NCBI RefSeq assembly: GCF_963678635.1
Contig: NC_087064.1
Coordinates: 18,836,509-18,900,508 of the forward strand
DNA length: 64,000 nt
Direction of reading: 5' to 3'
Source of the DNA: Symsagittifera roscoffensis
Taxonomy: Eukaryota > Xenacoelomorpha > Acoela > Convolutidae
Position 1 is the stretch's first letter, and every line of letters begins with the position of its first letter. The translations under genes were made by a program, and so were the position numbers. The notes below the pieces were generated by a model. The model was not told where the DNA came from and did no database searches. It saw only the letters and a list, made by a program, of their open reading frames with translations. Positions 39,920-52,184 of this stretch are shown here, one piece after another.

Positions 39920-41404
39920 TTTTATAGAATTTTGACAATAATTGAACCAATTTGTTTGGCGTATATTTTGCTTGACTAAAAAAACTGAAAATGATCGTTT
40001 TTGGGGTTAGTTTTTGGACCCGAATTTTTGCGAAATAAATTGCAGCAAGTTTTGTCTTCATCATTTTTTGTCTTTATACAACATAATTTGTCAGTTTTAA
40101 GTTTTTTGTTTTTAATTTGTTCTGTCCGGAGAATTTACATCAGCATTTTTATCGGTCAGTATTATTTTTTATGGCCTGGAATTTTTTTGCTTGCTGTGAG
40201 ATTTTGAAGGTTTCTCTGAGATTTTTGAATACATAAATCTGATTGGCTGAAAATGACTGAAAATAATTTTTCAACATTCGTTCCCTCTATCAAGAGGGAC
40301 GCCACCGTCAAGTATTTGAGAAACGTTGTTCAATGTTATAATCCGACCTTGACATGAGGTTTTGTTATCAATTCCCATCAAATTGATGTCCTGTAACGGT
40401 GTTGTTAATTCCAGGACTATTCCTAAATATTTCAAGAAAGTTTATGTGGGCAAGTTTTGATATGTTCTTAAAAACTGAATCAGAAATTATACTTGTACAA
40501 ATTAGTGCTTCAAATGACTAAAATTTATAATTTTTAAACTTGGTTCCAAAATTATTATTCAGTTCTGATAAGAGTTTTTTTAATACTGTTTTACGTGTTC
40601 AGCCTTTTAAACATTTTTGTTCAAGAACCTTCGAAAAAAATAAAAGATATTAAAATATGTTAGTAGCATTCTAATGGTAAACTAATAGAACAATGGGCTA
40701 GTTTCTGCCTCTATTTTTGAACTTTGAATCGGGGTAGCGTTCAGCGAACCGATGTGTCAGTAAAAAACCAAATAAGCAAACTGAAATAAGTAATAATTAC
40801 GTCAATTGCGAAGAAATAACGCTAGTCATTAGAAAAACTGAAAAAGTATTGTTTTTATTATTTGAAATGCAATTCGGTTGATTGTTCTGCTCAAAGTAAA
40901 TAAACGCTCAATATAAAGCTAATAAGAGATATTTTTTGTGAGGGTTTAGTCTCATGATCTTGGAAATTTTTTGCGTTTCTTAAATAGTTTGACAAAGAGC
41001 AGAAATTTCTCAGCAACATGAGGCTAAGGCTATTAATTTTAATGAAAACGAAAATTTTAAAGACGGGGTCTTTGCAGGAATATGATTTTCACATCAGATC
41101 AAGCAATAAGTTAGCATGCTGATGTTCGACCTGAAAACTTGCTTGCCTTAGCACGCAGTCGGCCATATTCCAGCAATATAATTGCATAAGAAGTGGCGAT
41201 AAAAGCTTAGTTACTCAATAGGGTTTTGAAATGGAACTAAAATTATTTAGATTAAAACGATTTAACCACAATTGAAAGTACCAACAATTGAGCTGTTCAA
41301 GTCTTCACGGAAAACCGCTGTTGTTTCTGCCCCTGGTTCAGGTATACTCGCAGTTTTTTCCGCTATTTTTCTGGGCTGTGTAATGTTGCCTCACACTCAA
41401 CGAT

Positions 41405-41480
41405 CTAGGATCATGTCGGGCCTCGAATCTCCAACCTTTAACTGAGAGGCGGATACATAACCACTTCACTACCGCTCCCA
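41405..41480 (-). repeat. tRNA-like SINE head
   Basis: On the minus strand, GGTAGTGAAGTGGTTATG resembles an A box and AGATTCGAGGC a B box, at tRNA spacing. The block copy at 50701-50775 has a few changes. Stems are incomplete, so a SINE or pseudo-tRNA is more likely than a gene. Confidence 0.45.
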
Positions 41481-42943
41481 CGGTTCGCGTTCAGTGATGA
41501 TCTTTGCTCAGTGATGATTGTTTTCCGACACTTTCAAATAGCGGTAGAGACAGTTGAGATTAGGTGAATGTAGTGGTGTTTGATCTACAGTATCTATATA
41601 CCTATTAGCACTATACAAATTTTAATACAGTTGTCATTTGTTTCAAGGATTATTATCGGAATACTTCTGTTAATTAAATTATTGCCTAGTTGTTTTTGCT
41701 TAGTTGCCAAAGGAAGCTATTAATTACTTCCATTTGACTTTTTGAGTATTTCAAATAATGCTGGTCTATTGACATAGATTTTTGTTAATTTATGCGTGCT
41801 AAATCAGGTTTTGAGAGATTTAAAAATGTCACTTTTTGGTCTTCGTGATTTTGGTTTATTTTTTGTCGGTTTGGCTGCCGTTTTTTGTCAAATGTAAAGT
41901 ACAATAGTCACCAAAAACTGTTTGCAGAAACTTGCTAATAGGAAAGCGGCGCTAAATTAGTTTTTCGAACACTTTTTTTTTGAAAAAAAAGGTATTTTTT
42001 GTTCAGCTGAACTATTTTTAAATCAGGCAATGCCGGCCTACTTAAGACAGGTTTTTTTGAGCGTATTACAAGTATTGATTTGAAAAATTAAAAGATAAAA
42101 CAATCGATTGAAGCTCTACGTCACTATGATTTTGCCTCTTCTGTGTCATCTATTTTTTGCACCTGTCACTAAAAATTTTTAATTGGTCAGTTCTTTGCTG
42201 TCTCTTTTCTTGGATTTTTATTTGGGTGACAGATTAACAGAAAATCGAGCCTCACTCTTTATACTTAAGTTTTCATACTTTTTAAAATTCCTCTCAAAAA
42301 GAGTGAAAGAATAGGCAAAATCTAGAAAAAAAATCCATTTTTGTTTTATTTAAGCTTTTAAGCGCCCTAATTACAGAAGCTGTACTTTGCGGGAATCTCA
42401 AATTCCTTCTGTTACCACTTTTTTCAACCTTGCAAGTGTTGCAACCAAAATGTGATTTGGAAATGAATTTTAATGCGTGTAGAACTGCTTCAAACATATT
42501 GAATAATTTCTACCTCATTTTCTGAAAATTTTTCTGGATTCTCAATTTTGATTAGAAAACATGTTTCAATTTTGAGAAACACGTTATTTTATTTTTTTAA
42601 ATATAATAGTTTTGCACTCCGCTTGGCTCTCAATTCTGTTTTTGGCTTTATACTTTCATACTATTTTTATGAATCTGTATCGCAAGAATTACAAAACTCC
42701 ACTTCGCCTCTGTACTTAAAGTATTTTCGCGTTAGGCCATGAAAGTAGACGGGGTCTATTTTCAACGCAATTCAGATTTTATCGGCTTAGTACATCAATG
42801 GATTGGGCGATGTTGTGTCTACATGCAAGTGCAAGGATTTGCCAAACTTAATAATTTTTCATAACAAGCTTTTTGAAAAATTTAAATTAAATGAAGCCAG
42901 AATACAAAAATGAGTTATTTTGAAAATGTTAGTGAAAATGACT

Positions 42944-45107
42944 TCAAATGAGTCTTTCCAGCTTGGCTCTCGGAATTGTAAATTGGGGGAATTCGCTGTC
43001 TTTCGGGACTGTTCGGTTGTCGGCACCTTCTGCAAATTTTGGATCAAACGAACCAGAAGATACTTGAGTCTTATTCAGGTGTTTCACAACCAGGAATACA
43101 ACAATGATTATTATTACGACGACTACTATAATGAGAATTGCAAGCAGTGCAGCTCCTGCCGTTGAAATTTTGCCGTCATCGTTGTCTCCACCCGAAAGTT
43201 GCTCCGAGCATAATTGACCTAGAAGTAAAAGCATATTACAAGACTATCAAAAATGTTTTCAGGTAGTCACTAAACAATAAAAACCACGCTTTTAAAGAAA
43301 GTCGACTTTATCACCCTTACTGGCTGGAATAGGTACCACCATTTTCAGGTGTCTCAGAATTGAACAATTTTTGTGTTGACTTCAGCTGAAATCTATTTCA
43401 CTTAAATGTTTGTTACTCAATTACATACAGTGCTGATTTACGTTATCCGGACAAAACGCATTAAACTAGAAATTTAAAACGCGTTTTTCTCAAATTGGGT
43501 TGATTTGAGGTACAAAATGATGAAGACAAAAATTGCCGAGAGTTTAAACAGAACTATTATGATGCAATTTGTTTTGATAAATTCGGGCCCAAAGTTTTAC
43601 CCTAAAAATCGTTCATTTTTGGCTTTTTTAGTCAATCGAAAATTACGCCAAAGCTACCTCGTCAAATACTGACCTAAATATATGAAAGTGAGCCTCTTAC
43701 GTAGCCCAACATATTTTAAAGAAAGGTATACTCTCCAAAACATAGTATAAATTTTGTTTTATTTTATAGACAAAAAAGGTAGTTTTTACTATATAAAACA
43801 CCAGTTTTTCTTTAAAAACTATTTTCAAACAATTTGTTCAATTTTTTGGAGAATATACCCTTCATAAAATTTGTTGGGCTATAAAGCGTAATTTGTTGGG
43901 CGCTATGTTTCCGTTTCATTTTTTTCTTGTAAAATCATGGAAAGAGCTTATCTTGAAGATAATTACTAGCTGTTTTTTGAGGGCTTAGATTGAAAGTTGC
44001 CCTTTTGTGTACAACATGTAATATATTGTCCTTCCTGAGCTTCGAAAAAAAATTGTACCCACCTTCAAAATTTGAGCTGCAGTCGCAGAAGAACTCATCG
44101 GAAGTTTGATTGAAAAGACAACTGGCAGAATTCTTGCACGCACTTGAATTGACACATGACTCATCGCAGAACTGACCCCTGAACCCTGTGCCAATGCAGT
44201 CACATGTGTACTGGTTGATTCCGTCTACACATGTGGATCCCGACGCACAGTCGTTTCCCTCGCACTCGTCAATGTTCGTCTCACATGTCTCGCCTGCACA
44301 TGGCAAAAGAACTTTTTCTTCGTATCAAATTACCATCCTCAACCCTCGAGCGATATCTTCGAGGGTTAATGTTTATTAGTTTGTTAAAACTCTTAAAATA
44401 ATGCAAATGTTGAAGCTTAAGTAAATGTATGTGTCGGTATATTATGTGTGGAAAAAAGATCAAAAAATCCTTCTATCTACCTGTGAATCCAGGAATGCAT
44501 GTGCAATTGAACCCGACAAAGTCAGTGGATTCGCAAGAAGCATTGTTCTTGCAGGGTCCTTCTTCGCAGAAGTCGAGCACGGAGTCGCAGTGTGGTTCTG
44601 TGAAGCCGAACTTGCAGTGACAGTTGTAACTGCCTGCGAGGTTTTCGCAGTCTCGTGTGGCGTTCTGCCGGGCACAAGGAGAGAAGGTGTCGCATTCGTC
44701 AATATCTTTCTCACAAACTGATCCCTCCCAACCTGCCAAAATATAACATTTCCGATGAAAGTGTTTAATCAGTCAATTTGAAAATCACTATAAAGTTATC
44801 GACTGTTTAAATGACTATAAAACACGTTTTGCGCATGTTCGGGAATTCGATAACCGGTGAATTAGTTAATTATAGGGGTGATTATTCGAATCATCAATTT
44901 TTTGTCGAGTTGATTGTTAGAAAATTTTGCCAAATCGATGCTTTCGGTAAAGGTTGCTGCTTTTTCTTGGGTACCTTGTTCACATGTGCACTGGAAAGTG
45001 TTGTCTACATTTGTACAGTTGCCTCTCCCGCTGCACTGCTGGGATGCACACAGGTCTACCTGTTCACACACCTCCCCCATGAATCCCGTCTCGCAAATGC
45101 ACAAGAA
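42944..45107 (-). CDS. crb: Crumbs-type polarity protein, 3' exons (intact copy)
   Basis: Four exons in consistent phase: 45107-44975, 44732-44481, 44293-44063, 43218-42944 (stop). They encode EGF repeats, some calcium-binding (DIDECD, NIDECE), a membrane segment of about 23 hydrophobic residues after KISTAG, and a short tail. The tail has SSGSFDPKF, at the place of the FERM-binding motif, and ends ERLI, the PDZ-binding end that recruits Pals1/Par6 in animal Crumbs proteins. The protein sits in the apical membrane and sets epithelial polarity. The first exon completes an EGF domain begun at 62576 (C4-C6 here, C1-C3 there). So the mRNA must skip the decayed copy and splice across about 17.5 kb. 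Confidence 0.9.
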
Positions 45108-45179
45108 CTGACGCTAGAAGAATAATATGAAGTTCACTGAACAAAAATCAATATGATGCTCCATATATAGTAGAAAATA

Positions 45180-48100
45180 GTAATATTTAGTGAAAAAATG
45201 TCCCACGTTTCGCCCCACACAAGTCGTCCCTATTAATTTCACACATTTCGTCGCACGTTTTGCCCCTAACTTATTACACAGTTAATTAACAGCCGCTTTC
45301 TTAGTGTACAATATCGGAGCGAAACGTGCATGGGGCGAAATGTGCCAGTAATTTATGAGGTGCGAAATGTGTGAATACCAGTGAAAAAAGCATTTTCCTT
45401 CATTCAATCTAATAAAATAATCTATTAATCTACGTAGGTATGTACAATTATTGTACAATTACTTAACAGAGTAAAACAAGTAAAAAAAAGTGTGAATTTA
45501 AAACGTTCTAAACTAGAACTAGAACCAACACACAATGATCAACCGATGAACGAATCATGCAGAGTTAACAGGTTTTTAATCAATACTGAAAGTCATCAAG
45601 ATAGACATAAAACAAATCACAACATTTCCCACCGGGGAAAAAATTAAACTACAACTTAACTAAAACCAATTCTATATACACCCATTTCCCCCTTCAAAGG
45701 AGGAACAAAACTTTACAAACTGCGCCAAACAATAGTACAGCAAGCAAAAGTGGAATCTACGAATGAAATTTAGAAAGTGCAGATGTACAAAAGGTGAATA
45801 TACAGAACTTACCGTTATACAATAATAAAAAAAAAACTAAATAAAACACCACCAATCTACAAGATGTACATTCAACATGTAAAATATGATCCACATTAAC
45901 GAAGGTCAGTTAAAAATGAAAACTAAAAAAGTGAAAATACTTGAAAAAAGTTTTGGCAGTTTTTAATTAAATCTTGCATCGGAATCGTCTAGTCTGTGTT
46001 TCAGGTCTGTATCAATTGTCGAAAAAAAAAATCACTGGCTCCTTCTATATCGTCAGTTTTGTCGGAACTTGTAGGTCCTGGTGAAGAGGGGGATCCGAAG
46101 GATGTATTCGTCAAAATTGTCTGGCTCGTCCCGATGGGATGCATTTCTGTGAAGACCAGGATAAGGTAGTTTCTGCAACGAGGGTGGTTTTTGGAGGTAC
46201 CTCCGCGAGTGGTGTTAGAAGGTCTGATGGTGAAATGACGGTGAAAGAAGCCCTTGGTGAGTTAAGAGTGTCGTCCTGTAGCGTAAACACTTGAGTGGTC
46301 GGGTGTTCCTTTTCTAGAACGATGTCGATTTATTTTTGTTCTCCGAAGAATTTTTGGGGTCCCACGTTTCTGCGAGGTATAGACGTCCTCCATTGTTGTT
46401 CCAATGGGGAAGGTTCTTCTGGGGTACTGTCCAACAAAATTGGGTTCTTTTCATAACCCTCTATTGTCGCTTCGTCTGGCTCGTCCACGACTGCAGGGTG
46501 TTCTGTAGATCCAGTGAGGTTAGGCCTGGTTGATTGAGTGTGGTCGTCACCTGTAAAACTTAACCCTTGGTTATATCGCGAGTCGGCTTGTTGGCTAAGC
46601 GGTACATTATTATTTGTCAAATCGTCGAAATAGTCGTCTGTTATTCCATCCCATGAGTTTCAATTTAAAGATGGCGAGGAACCTGAGGTGTTTCGTGAAA
46701 GGTCGTGTGTAAAAAATGGATCTGTCGACGGTCCAGACACTTGTTTCGGCCTATCCGCTCTTGATGTGCCTTGATTTAACTGGAAATGATCTGTCCCAAC
46801 TGTCTTCTTCGGAGGTGATAGTTTCCTCTTTCCTGCTTAACTCGAAGGTACAGTTAGGTTATGCTCGATGGGTGACTGATTCAAAACAATTTCCTGGGAC
46901 CAGGGAGTAGCTTTCAATTGTAGGGTATAAACGATTTACGTAAAATGTGGCCGTTATCAAGTGTTATGGTATGCTCAGATGAGTCGATGTCATCCTGCTT
47001 TACAAGAATAAAATAAGTTTCCCCATTTTTTATGTTGGCCGCCCTTCTATAGTATTTACCTCCAGAGACTAGTTTCTTTATCGATCTTGAGCCTTTGTCC
47101 GGATTAATTTCACACATTTCGTCGCACGTTTTGCCCCTAACTTATTACACAGTTAATTAACCGACGCTTTCTTAGTGTACAATATCGGAGCGATAAGTTT
47201 TGGATGTTTTTAATTAAATCTTGCATCGAAATCGTCTAGTCTGTGTTTCAGGTCTGTATCAATTGTCGAAGAAAAAATCACTGGCTTCTTCTATATCGTC
47301 AGTTTTGTCGTAAGTTGTAGGTCCGGGTGAAGAGGAAGATCCGAAGGATGTATTCGTCAAAACTGTCTTGCTCGTCCCGATGGGATACATTTCTGTGAAG
47401 ACCAGGATAAGGTAGTTTCTGCAACGAGGGTGGTTTTTGGAGGTACCTCCGCGAGTGGTATTAGGAGGTCTGATGGTGAAATGACGGTGAAAGAAGCCCT
47501 TGGTGAGTTAAGAGTGTCGTCCTGTAGCGTAAAAACTTGAGTGGTCGGGTGTTCCTTTTCTAGAGCGATGTCGATTTATTTTTGTCTCCGAAGAATTTTG
47601 GGGTCCCACGTTTCTGCGAGGTCTAGACGTCCTCGGTTGTTGTTCCAATGGGGAAGGTTCTTCTGGGGTACTGCCCAACATAATTGGGTTCTTTTCATAA
47701 CCCTCTATTGTCGCTTCGTCTGGCTCGTCCACGACTGCAGGGTGTTCTGTAGATCCAGTGAGGTTAGGCCTGGTTGATTGAGTGTGGTCGTCACCTGTAA
47801 AACTTAACCCTTGGTTAGATCGCGAGTCGGCTTGTTGGCTATGCGGTACATTATTATTTGTCAAATCGTCGAAATAGTCGTCTGTTATTCCATCCCATGA
47901 GTTTCAATTTAAAGATGACGAGGTACCTGAGGTGTTTCGTGAAAGATCGTGTGTAAATAATGGATCTGTCGACGGTCCAGACACTTGTTTCGGCCTACCC
48001 GCTCTTGATGTGCCTTGATTTAACTGGAATTGATCTGTCCCAATTGTCTTCTTCGGAGGTGATAGTTTCCTCTTTCCTGCTAAACTCGAAGGTACAGTTA

Positions 48101-49229
48101 GCTTATGCTCGTTGGGTGACTGATTCAAAACAATTTCCTGGGACCAGGGAGTAGTTTTCAATTGTAGGATATATACGATTTACGTAAAATGTGGCCGTTA
48201 TCAAGTGTTATGGTATGCTCAGATGAGTCGATGACATCCTGCTTTACAAGAATAAAATAAGGTTCCCCATTTTTTATGTTGGCAGCCCCTCTATAATATT
48301 TACCTCCAAAGACTAGTTTCTTTATCGATCTTGAGCCTTTGTCCGGATTAATTTCACACATTTCGTTGCACATTTTTCCCCTAATTTATTACACAGTTAA
48401 TTAACCGCCGCTTTCTTAGTGTACAATATCGGAGCGAAACGTGCATGGGGCGAAATGTGCCAGTAATTTATGAGGTGCGAAATGTGTGAATACCAGTGAA
48501 AAAAGCATTTTCCTTCATTCAATCTAATAAAATAATCTATTAATCTACGTAGGTATGTACAATTAATGTACAATTACTTAAAAGAGTAAAACAAGTTTAA
48601 AAAAAGTGTGAATTTAAAACGTTCTGAACATGAACTAGAACCAACACACAATGATCAACCGATGGACGAATCATGCAGAGTTAATAGGTTTTTAATCAAT
48701 ACTGAAGGTCATCAAGATAGACATAAAACAAATCACAACATTTCCCACCGGGGAAAAATTGAACTGGAAACTAACTAAAACCAATTCTATATACAACCAT
48801 TTCCCCCATCAAAGGAGGAACAAAATTTTACAAACTGCGCCAAACAATAGTAAAGCAAGCAAAAATGGAATCTACGAATGAAATTTAGAAAGTACAGATG
48901 TACAAAAGGTGAATATACAGAACTTACCATTATACAATAATAAAAAAAAAACTAAATAAAACACCACCAATCTACAAGTTGTGCATTCAACATGTAAAAT
49001 ATGATCCACATTAACAAAGGTCAGTTAAAAATGAATACTAAAAAAGTGAAAATACTTGAAAAAAAGTTATGGTAGTTTTTAATTAAATCTTGCATCGATA
49101 TCGTCTAGTCTGTGTTTCAGGTCTGTATCAATTGTCGAAGAAAAAATCACTGGCTCCTTCTATATCGTCAGTTGTAGGTCCTGATGGAGAGGAGGATCCG
49201 AAGGAAGTATTCGTCAAAATTGTGTTGAA
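45180..49229 (-). mobile_element. Array of Ty3/Gypsy 3'-end repeats (copy 1)
   Basis: The order from left is LTR-like segment (about 45190-45990), pol C-terminal coding (46005-47107), a shortened LTR (47108-47195), pol C-terminal coding (47196-48360), LTR-like (48350-49110), and the start of another coding segment cut at 49229. Coding segments share the frames seen in the longer element at 57055-61742, for example IKKLVSGGKYY, EHTITLDNGHILRKS, and RRNVGPQ shortly before the end. All are broken by stops. They look like products of recombination between LTRs. Confidence 0.8.
45200..45385. repeat. Inverted-repeat hairpin in the LTR-like segment
   Basis: Left arm motifs CACGTTTCGCCCC and CACACATTTCGTCGCACG are answered in inverse orientation by GCGAAACGTGCATGGGGCG and GCGAAATGTGTGAA about 70 bases later. 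The structure recurs at 48350-48490, 54385-54570 and 56300-56440, and half of it at 47108-47195. Confidence 0.6.
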
Positions 49230-50700
49230 TTTTATAGAATTTTGACAATAATTGAACCAATTTGTTTGGTGTATGTTTTGCTTGACTAAAAAAACTGAAA
49301 ATGATTGGACCCGAAATTTTGCGAAATAAATTGCAGCAAATTTTGTCTTCATCATTTTTTGTCTTAATACAACGTAATTTGACAGTCTTACGTTTTTTTT
49401 TCTTAATTCGTTCTGTCCGGATAATTTACATCAGCATTTTAATCGGTCAGCATTATTTTTTATGGCCTGGAATTTTTTTGCTTGCTTTGAGTTTTTGAAG
49501 GTTTCTCTGAGATTTTTGAATACATAATTCTGATAAGCTGAAAATGACTGAAAATAAATTTTCAACATTCGTTCCCTCTATCAAGAGGGACGCCACCGTC
49601 AAGTGTTTGAGAAACGTTGTTCAATGTTATAATCCGACCTTGACATGAGGTTTTGTTATCAATTCCCATCAAATTGATGTCCTGTAACGGTGTTGTTAAT
49701 TCCGGCACTATTCCCAAATATTTCAAGAACGTTTATGTGGGCAAGTTTTTATATGTTCTTAAAAACTGAATCAGAAATTATACTTGTACAAATTAGTGCT
49801 TTAAATGACTAAAATTTGTAATTTTTAAACTTTGTTCCAAAATTATTATTGAGTTCTGATAAGAGTTTTTTTAATACTGTTTTACGTGTTCAGCCTTTTA
49901 AACATTTTTGTTCAAGAACCTTCGAAAACAATAAAAGATATTAAAATATACTGTTAGTAGCATTCTAATGATAAACTAATAGAACAATGGGCTAGTTTCT
50001 GCCTCTATTTTTGAACTTTGAATCGGGGTAGCGTTCAGCGAACTGATGTGTCTGTAAAAAACCAAAATAAGCAAACCGAAATAAGTAATAATTACGTCAA
50101 TTGCGAAAAAATAACGCTAGTCATTAGAAAAACTGAAAAAGTATTGTTTTTATTATTTGAAATGCTATTCGGTTGGTTGTTCTGCTCAAAGTAAAGAAAC
50201 GCTCAATATAAAGCTAATAAGAGATATTTTTTGTGAGGGTTTAGTCTCATGATCTTGGAAATTTTTTGCGTTTCTTAAATAGTTTGACAAAGAGCAGAAA
50301 TTTCTCAACAACATGAGGATACGGCTATTAATTTTAATGAAAACGAAAATTTTAAAGACGGGGTTTTTGCAGGAATAAGATTTTCACATCAGATCAAGCA
50401 ATAAGGTAGCATGCTGATGTTCGACCTGAAAACTTGCTTGCCTTAGCACGCAGTCGGCCATATTCCAGCAATAAAATTGCATAAGAAGTGGCGATAAAAG
50501 CTTAGTTACTCAATAGGGTTTTGAAATGGAACTAAAATTATTTAGATTAAAACGATTTAACCACAATTGAAACTACCAACAATTGAGCTGTTCAAGTCTT
50601 CACGGAAAACCGCTGTTGTTTCTGCCCCTGGTTCAGGTATACTCGCAGTTTTTTCCGCTATTTTTCTGGGCTGTGTAATGTTGCCTCACACTCAACGATC

Positions 50701-50775
50701 TAGGATCATGGCGGGCCTCGAATCTCCAACCTTTAACTGAGAGGCGGAGACATAACCACTTCACCACCGCTCGCA
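50701..50775 (-). repeat. tRNA-like SINE head (duplicate)
   Basis: This is the block-2 counterpart of 41405-41480, carried along by the tandem duplication. Confidence 0.45.
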
Positions 50776-52184
50776 CTGTTTGCGTTCAGTGATGATCTTT
50801 GCTCAGTGATGATTGTTTTCCGACACTTTCAAGTAGCGGTAGAGACAGTTGAGATTAGGTGAATGTAGTGGTGTTTGATCTACAGTATCTATATACCTAT
50901 TAGCACTATACAAATTTTAATACAGTTGTCATTTGTTTCAAGGGTTATTATCGGGATACTTCATTTAATTAAATTATTGCCTCATTGTTTTTGCCTAGTT
51001 GCCAAAGGAAGCTATTAATTACTTCCATTTGGTTTTTCAAGTATTTCAAATAATGCTGGTCTATTGACATACATTTTTGTTAATTTATGCGTGCTAAATC
51101 AGGTTTTGAGAGAATTAAAAATGTCACTTTTTGGTCTTCGTGATTTTGGTTTATTTGTCGGTTTGGCTGCAGTTTTTTGTCAAATGTAAAGTTCAATATT
51201 CACAAAAAATTGTTTCCAGAAACTTGGTAATAGGAAAGCGTCGCTAAATTAATTTTTTGAACTCTTTTTTTTTTGAAAAAAAGGTATTTTTTGTTCAGCT
51301 GAATTATTTATAAATCAGTCAACGCCGGCCTACTTAAGACAGGTTTTTTTGAGCGTATTACAAGTGTTGATTTGAAAAATTAAAAGATAAATCAATCGAT
51401 TGAAGCTCTACGTCACTATGATTTTGCCTCTTCTGTGTCATCTATTTTTCCACCATGACACTAAAAATTGTTTTTTGCTTGTTGTTTTTTAATTGGTCAG
51501 TTCTTTGTTGTCTTTTTTCTTGGATTTTTATTTGGGTGACAGAATAACAGAAACTCGAGCCTCACTCTTTATACTTAAGTTTTCACACTTTTTGAAATTC
51601 CTCTCAAAAAGAGTGAAAGAATAGGCAAAATCTAGAAAAAATCCATTTTTGTTTTTCAATCAACCTTTTAAGCGCCCTAATTACCAAAGCTATACTTTTG
51701 CGGGAATCTCAAATTCCTTCTGTTACCATTTTTTTCAACCTTGCAAGTGTTGCAACCAAAATTTGATTTGGAAATGAATTTTAATACGAGTAGAACTACT
51801 TCAAACATATTAAATAATTTCTACCTCATTTTCTGAAAATTTTTCTGGATTCTCAATTTTGATTAGAAAACTTGTTTCAATTTTGAGAAACACGTTATTT
51901 TATTTTTTTAAATATAATAGTTTTGCTAAATATAAAACTCCACTTCGCCTCTGTACTTAAAGTATTTTCGCGTTAGGCCATGAAAGTAGACGGGGTCTAT
52001 TTTCAACGCAATTCAGATTTTATCGGCTTAGTACATCAATGGATTGGGCGATGTTGTGTCTACATGCAAGTGCAAGGATTTGCCAAACTTAATAATTTTT
52101 CATAACAAGCTTTTTGAAAAATTTAAATTAAATGAAGCCAGAATACAAAAATGAGTTATTTTGAAAATGTTAGTGAAAATGACT

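Larger units (their letters stand above)
39920..49229. repeat. Tandem duplication, copy 1 (9.3 kb)
   Basis: The segment 39920-45170 reappears, with small changes, at 49230-54370, and both are followed by the same retroelement 3'-end repeats. Copy 1 contains intact 3' exons of the Crumbs-type gene. It has one more repeat sub-unit (about 1.3 kb) than copy 2. The junction at 49229/49230 joins retroelement coding sequence (after GTCAAAATTGT) to the start of the block (TTTTATAG), so the break is non-homologous. Confidence 0.92.
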
